Shown: in pieces, positions 1-8,314 of the stretch | Numbering within the stretch: the stretch's first letter is position 1 | Layout of the letters: every line of letters starts with the position of its first letter | Origin: Acinetobacter colistiniresistens | Lineage (GTDB): Bacteria > Pseudomonadota > Gammaproteobacteria > Pseudomonadales > Moraxellaceae | Direction: 5' to 3' | NCBI RefSeq assembly: GCF_000413935.1 | Contig: NZ_KE340379.1 | Location: 452,595-516,594 of the forward strand | Length of the DNA: 64,000 bases | Notes under the pieces: generated by a model | The model's input: only the letters and a program-made list of their open reading frames with translations | The model's database searches: none | What the model was told of the DNA's origin: nothing | Made by a program: the position numbers and the translations under genes

Positions 1-1704
1 CCAACAACCAATGCTGATGGCTCAAGCAACTATCAAGTCGCGACTGCAAAAGACGTGAACTTCGATAAAGTGACTGTAGGCAGTGTGGTGGTTGATAAAG
101 CGACCAATACGATTAACGGCTTAAGCAACAAGACTTGGAACGGTACAGCAGTCTCAGGTCAAGCAGCGACTGAAGACCAATTGGCTGCAGTGGATAGCAA
201 GTTAGGTAATTTGGATGATGCAGCGGTTAAATACGATGACCCAACGACCAAAGACAAAGTGACTTTAGGTGGAGCAGGTTCAACTACACCAGTGACTTTG
301 ACTAACGTTAAAGCGGGTGCGGTGAATTCAAGCTCAACTGATGCAATCAATGGCAGCCAGTTACATGGTGTTGCAGATAGCGTGAAGAATGCGATTGGTG
401 GCGCAACCACGATTGATGCAACCACAGGTGCGATCACCACCAGTAACATTGGTGGCACAGGTTCGAACACCATTGATGGTGCGATCACCAGCGTTAAAGA
501 TGCAGCAACCAAAGCGAAAACAACTGTTACAGCGGGTGATAACGTTGTTGTAACCCCAACAACCAATGCTGATGGTTCAAGCAACTATCAAGTCGCGACA
601 GCAAAAGACGTGAACTTCGATAAAGTGACGGTAGGCAGTGTAGTCGTTGATAAAGCGACCAATACGATTAATGGTTTAAGCAACAAGACTTGGAACGGTA
701 CAGCAGTCTCAGGTCAAGCGGCGACAGAAGACCAATTGGCTGCAGTGGATAGCAAGTTAGGTGGTTTGGATGATGCAGCGGTTAAATACGATGACCCATT
801 AACCAAAGACAAAGTGACTTTAGGTGGAGCAGGTTCTACTACACCAGTGACTTTGACCAATGTTAAAGCGGGTGCGGTGAATTCAAGTTCAACTGATGCA
901 ATCAACGGCAGCCAGTTACACGGTGTCGCGGACAGCGTCAAGAATGCGATTGGTGGTGCAACTACGATTGATGCAACCACAGGTGCGATCACCACCAGTA
1001 ATATCGGTGGCACAGGTTCGAACACCATTGATGGTGCGATCACCAGCGTTAAAGCAACAGCAGACAAAGGCATCAAATTTGGTAATGGCACGATAAATAA
1101 TCAGTTTGCTTTAGGCGATACGATTAATGTCAAAGGTTCAAGTGATGGCAGTATTACCAGTACCACAACAGCCGATGGTGTACAGCTTGGTTTAGGTAAT
1201 ATCATCAAAGTGGGTACAACTAACCCAGTTACGATTGATGGTACAGCAGGGACAATCGGCGGCTTAAGCAATAAGACCTGGAATGGTACAGCGGTATCAG
1301 GTCAAGCAGCAACAGAAGATCAATTGGCAATCGTTGATGGTAAGTTGGGTGGTTTGGATGATGCAGCGGTTAAATACGATGACCCAACGACCAAAGACAA
1401 AGTGACCTTAGGTGGAGCAGGTTCAACCACACCAGTAACCTTGACTAACGTTAAAGCGGGCGTGGTGAATTCAAGCTCAACTGATGCAATCAATGGTAGC
1501 CAGTTACACGGTGTCGCGGACAGCGTCAAGAATGCAATTGGTGGTTCAACCACGATTGATGCAACCACAGGTGCGATCACCACCAGTAACATTGGTGGCA
1601 CAGGTTCGAACACCATTTCACCAGCGTTAAAGCGACAGCAGACAAAGGCATCAAATTTGGTAATGGTACAAGTAGCAACCAGTTTGCATTGGGTGATACG
1701 CTGA
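1..1704 (+). CDS. 5' fragment of the adhesin (partial, ends after the frameshift)
   Basis: This piece holds two complete passenger repeats and most of a third. After residue I encoded at 1615-1617 the frame goes wrong and reads about 29 unrelated residues before a stop. Without the anchor it could not insert in the outer membrane, so on its own it should be non-functional. The first codon in the window is inside a repeat, so no start can be assigned. Minus-strand open frames over this region are products of the repeat composition, not genes. Confidence 0.75.
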   Translation, partial: PTTNADGSSNYQVATAKDVNFDKVTVGSVVVDKATNTINGLSNKTWNGTAVSGQAATEDQLAAVDSKLGNLDDAAVKYDDPTTKDKVTLGGAGSTTPVTLTNVKAGAVNSSSTDAINGSQLHGVADSVKNAIGGATTIDATTGAITTSNIGGTGSNTIDGAITSVKDAATKAKTTVTAGDNVVVTPTTNADGSSNYQVATAKDVNFDKVTVGSVVVDKATNTINGLSNKTWNGTAVSGQAATEDQLAAVDSKLGGLDDAAVKYDDPLTKDKVTLGGAGSTTPVTLTNVKAGAVNSSSTDAINGSQLHGVADSVKNAIGGATTIDATTGAITTSNIGGTGSNTIDGAITSVKATADKGIKFGNGTINNQFALGDTINVKGSSDGSITSTTTADGVQLGLGNIIKVGTTNPVTIDGTAGTIGGLSNKTWNGTAVSGQAATEDQLAIVDGKLGGLDDAAVKYDDPTTKDKVTLGGAGSTTPVTLTNVKAGVVNSSSTDAINGSQLHGVADSVKNAIGGSTTIDATTGAITTSNIGGTGSNTISPALKRQQTKASNLVMVQVATSLHWVIR

Positions 1705-2400
1705 ATGTCAAAGGTTCAACTGATGGCAGTATTACCAGTACCACAACAGCAGATGGTGTACAGCTTGGCTTGGGTAATACCATCAAAGTGGGTACAACTA
1801 ACCCCGTTACGATTGATGGTACAGCAGGTACAATCGGCGGCTTAACTAACAAGACTTGGAACGGTACAGCAGTCTCAGGCCAAGCGGCAACAGAAGATCA
1901 ATTGGCAATCGTTGACGGTAAGTTGGGTGGTTTGGATGATGCAGCGGTTAAATACGACGACCCAACTGCCAAAGACAAGATCACATTAGCTGGAGTAGGT
2001 GGCACAACAATTACTAACGTTAAAGCAGGTGCTGTGAATGCTACTTCAACTGATGCAATCAATGGCAGCCAGTTACATGGCGTCGCGGATAGCGTCAAGA
2101 ATGCAATTGGTGGTTCAACCACAATTGATGCAACCACAGGTGCGATCACCACTAGTAACATCGGTGGCACAGGCTCGAACACCATTGATGGTGCAATCAC
2201 CAGCGTTAAAGACGCAGCAACCAAAGCAAAAACAACCGTTACAGCGGGTGACAACGTTGTTGTAACGCCAACAACCAATGCTGATGGTTCAAGCAATTAT
2301 CAAGTTTCTACAGCGAAAGACGTGAACTTCGATAAAGTGACTGTAGGTAGTGTGGTGGTTGATAAGGCAAGCAATACTATTGAAGGCCTGAGCAATAAAG
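1..2400 (+). repeat. Long tandem repeats in the adhesin passenger (555-588 bases per unit)
   Basis: The same block recurs with the motif TWNGTAVSGQAATEDQLA. The codon for its Trp starts at 136, 691, 1279 and 1857. The spacings are 555, 588 and 578 bases. The 555 and 588 types differ by a module containing IKFGNGT and FALGDT. The 578 spacing is 588 minus 10, which is independent support for the 10-base deletion in that unit. Units are nearly identical at the DNA level, as expected of recombining repeats. Confidence 0.9.
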
Positions 2401-4664
2401 ACATTACAGCCAGTGATTTTGCAACCAAAGGCAGAGCTGCAACTGAAGAGCAATTGAAAGTTGCAATCAGTAGCAATATCACTGAAGTTGTTGATGGTAA
2501 TGGCAACAAAGTCAATATCATTGACCAAATTGTAAATACCAAACCAGACAACAAAAACCAAGATTCATTGTTCTTAACCTACGATAAGCAAGGTCAAGAA
2601 ACCACAGATCGCCTGACGATTGGACAAACGGTTCAGAAGATGAATACCGATGGAATTAAGTTCTTCCATACCAATGCCGATACCTCAAAAGGTGATCTAG
2701 GGGCAACCAATGACTCAAGTGCTGGTGGTCTCAACTCTACAGCGATTGGTGTAAATGCAATTGTTTCAACAGGTGCAGACAGTGCAGTGGCTTTAGGTCA
2801 CAACAGTAAAGCTGGAGGCAAAGAGTCCATTGCAATTGGTAAAGGTGCTGAAGCAACAGGCCTGCAATCCATCAGTATTGGTACGGGTAACAAAGTGAAA
2901 GGTGATCACTCCGGTGCGATTGGTGACCCAACGATTGTGGATGGTGCAAACAGTTATTCTGTAGGTAATAACAATCAGGTACTGACAGATGATACCTTTG
3001 TACTTGGTAACAATGTGACCAAAACAGTGGCGGGCTCAGTTGTATTAGGGAGTGGTTCTGCTGCAACAACTGGTGCAGGTGTTGCAGGTTATGCATTGTC
3101 CGCTGTGACAGGTGCAGACAAAGCGGCCATTGATAAGACGACATCAACGACAGGTGCGGTTGCAGTTGGTGATGCTGCAAATGGAATTTATCGCCAGATC
3201 ACAGGTGTTGCGGCAGGTAGTGCAGATGCAGATGCCGTGAACGTTGCACAATTGAAAGCGGTAGGCAATCAAGTTGTAACTACACAGAATACACTTGTGA
3301 ATAGCTTGGGTGGCAATGCTACGGTCAATGCCGATGGCACCATTACCGGACCGACTTATAATGTGGCTCAAGGGAAACAGACTAATGTGGGTGATGCATT
3401 AACGGCACTCGACAAAGCCATTGGCACGGTAGGAACAACCTCTAAAACGACGGTGACCAATGGTCAGAATATTGTTGTGAATAAGAGCAAGAATGCAGAT
3501 GGTTCAGATAACTATGAGGTTGCTACAGCCAAAGACTTAACGGTTGATTCTGTGACAGCAGGTAATACAGTTCTGAATAATGCCGGAATTAACATCGGTA
3601 ACAATGCGGTTGTGTTGAACAATACTGGCTTAATCATTGCAGGTGGGCCAAGTGTCACGACCCAAGGGATCAATGCTGGGAATAAACAGATCAGCAATGT
3701 TGCAGCGGGTACCAATGCAACAGATGCCGTGAACAAGGGCCAATTGGATAGTGCGATTAGCAATGTGAATAACAATGTGAATGAGCTTTCCAATAATGCT
3801 GTGAAATACGATGATGCATCAAAAGACAAGATCACACTGGGTGGTACTAATGGAACCACTATTACCAATGTGAAAGACGGTAATATTGCTCAAGGCTCTA
3901 AAGATGCGGTGAATGGTGGGCAAGTTGCGCAAATCAGAGATGATTTACAAGGGCAAATTACTAACAATACCAATAATATTAATAACATTAAAAATGATAT
4001 TAATAATGGTACGGTGGGTCTGGTTAAACAGGCAAATAGTAGTGCTGAAGTTACCGTTGCCAAAGATACTGGAGGTACTAAAGTTAATGTTGCTGGTACC
4101 GATGGTAATCGTGTTGTCACTGGTGTTAAAGATGGTGCAATCAATAAAACATCTACAGATGCAATCAATGGCTCTCAATTAAATGCAACAAATCAAAAAG
4201 TTGTTGAGTTCTTAGGTGGTGGTGCTGGTTATGACAACATTACCAATAGCTTTACCAATCCAACATATAACGTAGGCGGTAAGGACTATAACAATGTGGG
4301 TGGGGCAGTTGATGCATTGAATAAGGCTGATGTAGCGATTAATAATCGTATTGATAGTCTGGAGCAGTCTTTCTACGATACGAATAAGCGTATAAATGAT
4401 GTTGAGAAAAGAGCCAATGGCGGTATTGCTTCTGCACTTGCTGTAGCAAGTTTGCCGCAGCCAACAGAAAAGGGTTACACAATGCTGAGCGCGGGTACTG
4501 GTGTATGGCAGGGTGAATCAAGTGTTGCAATTGGAGCATCAGGTGTAACCGAGGATAGAAGAGTTTTTGGTAAACCAGTGAATTATGTCTGGAAATTCTC
4601 AGGTACAGGTGATAGCCGCGGTAATGTAGGCGGTGGAGCTGCGGTGGGTGTTCAGTGGAAATAA
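1689..4664 (+). CDS. 3' fragment of the adhesin: head, stalk and YadA membrane anchor
   Basis: This frame continues the adhesin after the deletion and in fact reopens from 1618. The codon at 1689 is TTG inside a conserved repeat, with no ribosome binding site, so it is not a believable start. The C-terminus contains the coiled coil before the membrane (NNRIDSLEQSFYDTNKRIND) and the four-strand YadA anchor. The last residues are VGVQWK, so the usual terminal aromatic residue is followed by one Lys. A signal peptide is absent, so the fragment cannot be exported unless joined with the 5' part. Confidence 0.75.
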   Translation: MGDTLNVKGSTDGSITSTTTADGVQLGLGNTIKVGTTNPVTIDGTAGTIGGLTNKTWNGTAVSGQAATEDQLAIVDGKLGGLDDAAVKYDDPTAKDKITLAGVGGTTITNVKAGAVNATSTDAINGSQLHGVADSVKNAIGGSTTIDATTGAITTSNIGGTGSNTIDGAITSVKDAATKAKTTVTAGDNVVVTPTTNADGSSNYQVSTAKDVNFDKVTVGSVVVDKASNTIEGLSNKDITASDFATKGRAATEEQLKVAISSNITEVVDGNGNKVNIIDQIVNTKPDNKNQDSLFLTYDKQGQETTDRLTIGQTVQKMNTDGIKFFHTNADTSKGDLGATNDSSAGGLNSTAIGVNAIVSTGADSAVALGHNSKAGGKESIAIGKGAEATGLQSISIGTGNKVKGDHSGAIGDPTIVDGANSYSVGNNNQVLTDDTFVLGNNVTKTVAGSVVLGSGSAATTGAGVAGYALSAVTGADKAAIDKTTSTTGAVAVGDAANGIYRQITGVAAGSADADAVNVAQLKAVGNQVVTTQNTLVNSLGGNATVNADGTITGPTYNVAQGKQTNVGDALTALDKAIGTVGTTSKTTVTNGQNIVVNKSKNADGSDNYEVATAKDLTVDSVTAGNTVLNNAGINIGNNAVVLNNTGLIIAGGPSVTTQGINAGNKQISNVAAGTNATDAVNKGQLDSAISNVNNNVNELSNNAVKYDDASKDKITLGGTNGTTITNVKDGNIAQGSKDAVNGGQVAQIRDDLQGQITNNTNNINNIKNDINNGTVGLVKQANSSAEVTVAKDTGGTKVNVAGTDGNRVVTGVKDGAINKTSTDAINGSQLNATNQKVVEFLGGGAGYDNITNSFTNPTYNVGGKDYNNVGGAVDALNKADVAINNRIDSLEQSFYDTNKRINDVEKRANGGIASALAVASLPQPTEKGYTMLSAGTGVWQGESSVAIGASGVTEDRRVFGKPVNYVWKFSGTGDSRGNVGGGAAVGVQWK

Positions 4665-4680
4665 CTTGATCATTAAAACC

Positions 4681-4710
4681 AGATTGCAGATATTAAGATA
4701 TCTGCAATCT
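4681..4710. terminator. Perfect 13-bp inverted repeat after the adhesin gene
   Basis: The arms AGATTGCAGATAT (4681-4693) and ATATCTGCAATCT (4698-4710) pair perfectly around a 4-base loop, 16 bases after the adhesin stop. On the plus strand it is followed by an A-run rather than a T-run, so it is an incomplete intrinsic terminator by sequence. Confidence 0.45.
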
Positions 4711-4728
4711 TAAAAAAATACTGCAACA

Positions 4729-4900
4729 ATGTGAACGGCACCCTGAAAATTGGACAGATTTATGCTAATTGGGCGGGTGCTTTTCTATTGCTAAATATTC
4801 TCAAGCATTTCAACTTGAACTTGCCGAATATGATTTGTCTGCTTTGGGTAGAAATCACCAAGCTATTTGACCCAATGGGATCAGGTTTTAAAAGTTAGAT
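4729..4900 (+). mobile_element. Degraded remnant of an IS3-like element (start of OrfA)
   Basis: The rest of the 418-base gap after the adhesin holds this scar. The stretch starting TGTGAACGGCACCCTGAAAA looks like an IS terminal repeat. It is followed by a frame reading IAKYSQAFQLELAEYDLSAL and then GRNHQAI before a stop, which resembles the N-terminus of an IS3/IS150-type OrfA. The right end and OrfB are missing. Recognition is from memory of the family, so confidence is moderate. From about 4900 to 5082 only AT-rich sequence upstream of the AraC gene is seen. Confidence 0.4.
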
Positions 4901-5082
4901 AGCGTTTGTATGTATTGGAGATCATGACTAAACCCTAATTGTGATGGGGTGGGGGGATGTAAGATAAATCATTGAACATGGTCACATGATTACACTAAAA
5001 ATATGAGCTGATAATGTGAACTGATGTTTTAAGATGAATAGATTACTGTTCACTTCAACATTTTGGGATAATTTATTTGGAT

Positions 5083-5991
5083 ATGACGACTTCTGTTGAA
5101 CGAAATAGAAATACTGATCAGCTGATTCAAGCAGTTTCAGATTTAGCTATGCAGCAAGGCGATCATATTTCTACGATTCCTCAGCTTTCTTTTCACCATC
5201 GGATGCGCCCAACCGATAGCACCCATTGTATTTACAATTTGGGTATCGGTATGATTTTACAGGGACAAAAAGAGGTTGTGATTGGTGATCGGAATTACCT
5301 TTGTCATGAAGGGCAAAGTATGTTGACCACCATTGATTTACCCGTAACTTCACATATTGTAAAGGCTTCACCACAGCAACCATTTTTAGCGCTCTTATTA
5401 CTACTTGATCTGCAAATGGTCAACCAAGTGGCGGCAGAAATGCCTGTAGACGTTTTAAGCATGTCAGATGAGAGCCAGCATTCTTTTTCGGTGGAAATTG
5501 CTGATCCTCCCTTGATTGATGCCTTTTTGAGGCTGGTTCGTGTTTTAGATGAACCTTTGATGTTGCCGCATTTAGCTCCTTTAATTCAAAAAGAAATTAT
5601 TGTGCGGGTTTTGAATGGCCCACATGGTCGGTACTTACGTCAGTTAGTGAAATCAGGCTCAGCAAATCAGAAAATTCATCAGGTGGTGAGTTGGTTAAAG
5701 CATCATTATGTGCAACCTATGCGGATGGATGATTTAGCGGATAAGGCCTTTATGAGTCCTTCAACTTTTAGGCAACATTTCCGTGCAGTGACGGGCATGA
5801 GTCCATTGCAATATCAAAAGCAGTTACGGTTACAGGAAGCACGACATTTGATGTTTAACCAAAATGTTGATGCAGGACATGCTGCAGGATTAGTGGGGTA
5901 TGAAAGTGCTTCTCAGTTTAGTCGTGAATATAGCCGTTTATTTGGTGAGTCACCGCAACGGGACATTCAACGCATGCGACAAGGTCTATAA
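5083..5991 (+). CDS. AraC-family transcriptional regulator (first of two paralogues)
   Basis: A DNA-binding regulator of about 302 residues with an AraC-type N-terminal sensing domain (about residues 25-185) and a C-terminal double helix-turn-helix (about 205-295, including MSPLQYQKQLRLQEAR and FSREYSRLFGESP). An in-frame TTG two codons earlier could serve as start, but the ATG at 5083 is preferred. It is followed by a paralogue that shares CIYxLGxGxxLQGQKEV and QSMLTTIDLP-like segments. Together with the paired operators in front of the nearby hydrolase genes, it is a candidate activator of this block. Its ligand is unknown. Confidence 0.88.
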   Translation: MTTSVERNRNTDQLIQAVSDLAMQQGDHISTIPQLSFHHRMRPTDSTHCIYNLGIGMILQGQKEVVIGDRNYLCHEGQSMLTTIDLPVTSHIVKASPQQPFLALLLLLDLQMVNQVAAEMPVDVLSMSDESQHSFSVEIADPPLIDAFLRLVRVLDEPLMLPHLAPLIQKEIIVRVLNGPHGRYLRQLVKSGSANQKIHQVVSWLKHHYVQPMRMDDLADKAFMSPSTFRQHFRAVTGMSPLQYQKQLRLQEARHLMFNQNVDAGHAAGLVGYESASQFSREYSRLFGESPQRDIQRMRQGL

Positions 5992-6067
5992 CGATTGGCT
6001 TTAAAGAGATCGTACGTATTTCTCATCTTCTATATGAGATCAGATGTACAGCAAGATAGGTGATGAG

Positions 6068-6946
6068 ATGGATGCGTCAGATCAAACCAAAGAACTTGTT
6101 AAAATACTGGCTGATAAGGTAGGCAGGTTAGTACAGGATGAAGATTTTCAGACTGGGATTTCAGGTTTTTCTTTACATCGACGTACAGTCAAACAGTCTA
6201 TCCATTGCATTTATGGGCTTGGTTTAGGCATTGTCTTGCAGGGGCAAAAAGAAGTTCTGATTCGTGATAAGGTGTATGGCTATGGAACTGGGCAAACCAT
6301 GCTCACCACCATAGATTTACCTGCGATTAGCCGAGTGACGCAGGCATCTTATCGTGAGCCTTTTTTGGGTATGATGCTGCCATTGGATTTGGACCTGATT
6401 ATTGAAACCGTGCAGGCATTAGATAACAAGATTAAACTTAAAAACCTGCCTGCATTTTCAATCGAGGACCTCGATACCCCACTGATCAATGCATTGTCAC
6501 GTTTAGTCGATTTGATTGAAGAACCCCAAATGATTGAACAACTTGCACCCATCATCAAGCAAGAAATTGTGCTCCGTTTACTGGTTGGGCAACACGGTGT
6601 TTATTTACGTAATTTAGTCAAGGCAACTATTTCGAATCAACATATTTTCAGCGTGATTCATTGGCTAAGAAATAATTTTCTGCAAGAAAATTGTTTACAA
6701 GTGGCTTTTGAGCAGGCCAATATGAGTGCAGCGACATTCAGAAATCAGTTCAAAAACATCACTGGGATGACCCCGCTGCAATACCAAAAACAATTGAGGT
6801 TGCAGGAAGCTCGAAAATTGGTGTTATCACAAACCCTGAATATACAACAAATTGCTGATCGGGTTGGTTATGAAAGTCAGTCACAATTTATTCGAGAATA
6901 TTCACGCTTATTTGGCAGTACGCCCAGCCGAGATGGACAGCGATAA
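6068..6946 (+). CDS. AraC-family transcriptional regulator (second paralogue)
   Basis: About 292 residues, with the same architecture as the preceding gene: an N-terminal AraC sensor with CIYGLGLGIVLQGQKEV and TMLTTIDLP, then a C-terminal double HTH with GMTPLQYQKQLRLQEARK and FIREYSRLFGSTP. The start at 6068 is chosen over the ATG at 6044 because AGG lies 7 bases before it. The two genes probably arose by tandem duplication. The first operator copy begins only about 10 bases after its stop, ahead of the first hydrolase gene, so this protein is a prime candidate to bind it. Confidence 0.88.
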   Translation: MDASDQTKELVKILADKVGRLVQDEDFQTGISGFSLHRRTVKQSIHCIYGLGLGIVLQGQKEVLIRDKVYGYGTGQTMLTTIDLPAISRVTQASYREPFLGMMLPLDLDLIIETVQALDNKIKLKNLPAFSIEDLDTPLINALSRLVDLIEEPQMIEQLAPIIKQEIVLRLLVGQHGVYLRNLVKATISNQHIFSVIHWLRNNFLQENCLQVAFEQANMSAATFRNQFKNITGMTPLQYQKQLRLQEARKLVLSQTLNIQQIADRVGYESQSQFIREYSRLFGSTPSRDGQR

Positions 6947-6956
6947 AACCTTAAAA

Positions 6957-7011
6957 TAGGCAAACTATTTTTAAGAATAGGCAACTTTGATTTGCAGCAA
7001 CTCTCTAGACT
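6957..7011 (+). promoter_or_regulatory. Paired TAGGCAA operator and -10 box in front of hydrolase 1
   Basis: TAGGCAA occurs at 6957-6963 and 6978-6984, a 21-base (two helical turn) direct repeat, as is usual for AraC/XylS-type regulators. A -10-like TAGACT begins at 7006, which is 28 bases after the start of the second site, so the second site abuts or overlaps the -35 region. The same layout is seen at 8187-8241 and on the minus strand at 13954-14008. Confidence 0.7.
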
Positions 7012-7068
7012 GAAGATATCAGCAAAGAGAACTTTGCTTATGCTTTCCTAGATTGAAGAGGTGATGAA

Positions 7069-7983
7069 ATGGAAGCAGTCAAAATTAAAAATACCTATTG
7101 GGATATTGCCGCAGATTTATATTTCCCCCCCGCGTTTGATCAAACTAAAAAATATCCAACCATTATGAGTGCACATCCAATTGGTAGTTGCAAAGAGCAG
7201 ACCTCGGGCAATGTGTATGGCGAAGCACTCGCCAAAGCGGGTTTTGTGGTGATTGCATTTGATGCCAGTTTTCAGGGAGAAAGTGGAGGGGAGCCTCGTT
7301 ATATCGAAGACCCGTCGTTACGTGTTGAAGATTTTCGCATCGTGGTAGATTATCTGGTTACGCTGGATTATGTCGATGAAAATCGAATTGGTGTTTTAGG
7401 TATCTGTGGTGGCGGTGGATACTCGATCAACGCAGCCATGACAGAACGTCGGATTAAAGCGGTAGGGACAATTACGGGTGCAAACTATGGGCGTGTGATG
7501 CGCGAAGCAAGTGGTGGTAATCCGATTGCATTTTTAGAGGCGATTGCAGCTCAACGTACAGCGGAGGCAAGAGGGGCTGTACTTCGGGTGGATCAAGGCT
7601 TGTATCCAACGGTTGAAGCAGCCAAAGCGGATCATGCCGATATTGATCCGTTAGAAGCGACGGAATATTACCGTACTGTACGGGGCGAAAAGCCAAATGG
7701 TGTGAATAAAACGCTGTTCTCTCACAACGCTGTTGCTGTGGGTTGGGATGCTTTTCATTTGGCAGAAATCTTATTGACTCAACCCCTGATGATTATTGTG
7801 GGGAGTAAGCCGGGTGGTTTCGGTGCCTATCGCGATGGTTTTGAAATCATTAATCGTGCTGCCTCAAAAAATAAAGAGTTGGTGGTGGTCGAAGGTTGGT
7901 CTCATTATGACCTCTATGACAAAGCAGAGCCGGTCAAAATTGCTTTAGATAAGCTGATTCCATTCTATCAAGCCAATCTTTAA
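7069..7983 (+). CDS. Alpha/beta hydrolase, dienelactone-hydrolase-like (Cys nucleophile)
   Basis: A cytosolic alpha/beta hydrolase of 304 residues. The nucleophile elbow is GICGG with Cys113, as in dienelactone hydrolases, rather than Ser. The HPIG motif near residue 36 fits an oxyanion-hole segment, and His279 in GWSHYDLYD is the likely catalytic His. The segment CKEQTSG is shared by paralogue 2 and, partly, by paralogue 3. GAGGTGATGAA supplies a good ribosome binding site before ATG 7069. It lies directly behind an AraC operator and next to two AraC genes. The substrate, probably an ester or lactone, cannot be read from the sequence. Confidence 0.85.
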   Translation: MEAVKIKNTYWDIAADLYFPPAFDQTKKYPTIMSAHPIGSCKEQTSGNVYGEALAKAGFVVIAFDASFQGESGGEPRYIEDPSLRVEDFRIVVDYLVTLDYVDENRIGVLGICGGGGYSINAAMTERRIKAVGTITGANYGRVMREASGGNPIAFLEAIAAQRTAEARGAVLRVDQGLYPTVEAAKADHADIDPLEATEYYRTVRGEKPNGVNKTLFSHNAVAVGWDAFHLAEILLTQPLMIIVGSKPGGFGAYRDGFEIINRAASKNKELVVVEGWSHYDLYDKAEPVKIALDKLIPFYQANL

Positions 7984-8186
7984 TTCTTGCTTGTTGTTAA
8001 AAAATGGTGTTGTGAGTTGATCGGGTGACTGATCAACTTTCAAATTTTGCAAAATCTCCTGCTGGAGGGAGGTGAGAGCTGTGGAGCCTGCGTGAATTGC
8101 GAATTATTCCAGTCTTTTTAATTAACACTTTGTATTATTTATCTGAAAATTATAAATAAAATTAAATGAAATATGAACTAACAAAA
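7984..8186. other. Gap between hydrolases 1 and 2
   Basis: The non-coding stretch from 7984 to 8314 is 331 bases. The first 200 bases are AT-rich and show no gene or convincing terminator. The second part holds the paired TAGGCAA operator and promoter listed separately. Confidence 0.5.
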
Positions 8187-8241
8187 TAGGCAAATATCCC
8201 GTCGGAATAGGCAATTTGATCAGGTTTTTGCATCCTATACT
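8187..8241 (+). promoter_or_regulatory. Paired TAGGCAA operator and -10 box in front of hydrolases 2 and 3
   Basis: TAGGCAA occurs at 8187-8193 and 8208-8214, again exactly 21 bases apart. TATACT begins at 8236, 28 bases after the start of the second site, the same distance as in the 6957 copy. The sequence between the sites differs, so the match is in the half-sites and the geometry, not a simple duplication of the promoter. Confidence 0.7.
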
Positions 8242-8314
8242 CGAAGTATGAAAAGTAGCCCTCAATCTAAAAATGGATTGTTGTTACACATCATCATCAA
8301 GCGAGGTACTCAAC

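Larger units (their letters stand above)
1..4664 (+). pseudogene. Trimeric autotransporter adhesin (Ata/YadA type), 5'-truncated by the window and frameshifted
   Basis: An outer-membrane trimeric autotransporter adhesin that would bind host or surface ligands. The reading frame is already open at base 1, so the signal peptide and N-terminal head lie outside the window. The order seen is long near-identical stalk/head repeats (to about 2400), a YadA-like head with short repeats of the type SxAIGxxA (about 2690-3110), necks and stalk with the motif DAVNxxQL (about 3190-4180), a coiled coil, and a YadA anchor (about 4330-4664). The frame breaks at 1617/1618. Comparison with the equivalent place at 1021-1050 shows that 10 bases (gatggtgcga) are missing, which moves the 5' part into a stop at 1704. 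The anchor is therefore separated from the exported part. This is either a true pseudogene, a phase-variable state, or an assembly error in repeats. Family assignment is secure; the broken state depends on that one junction. Confidence 0.9.

Noticed and set aside
1689..1691. TTG at 1689 as a true start for the adhesin 3' part
   Set aside because: It lies in a conserved repeat codon without a ribosome binding site, and the protein would lack a signal peptide. The frame really continues from the 5' part across the deletion.
159..2296. Long minus-strand open frames opposite the adhesin repeats
   Set aside because: They repeat with the adhesin units, have no ribosome binding sites and show no protein family features. 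They are composition shadows.
1..4664. CRISPR-like interpretation of the repeats
   Set aside because: Units are hundreds of bases long, coding and in frame, without short repeats and unique spacers.
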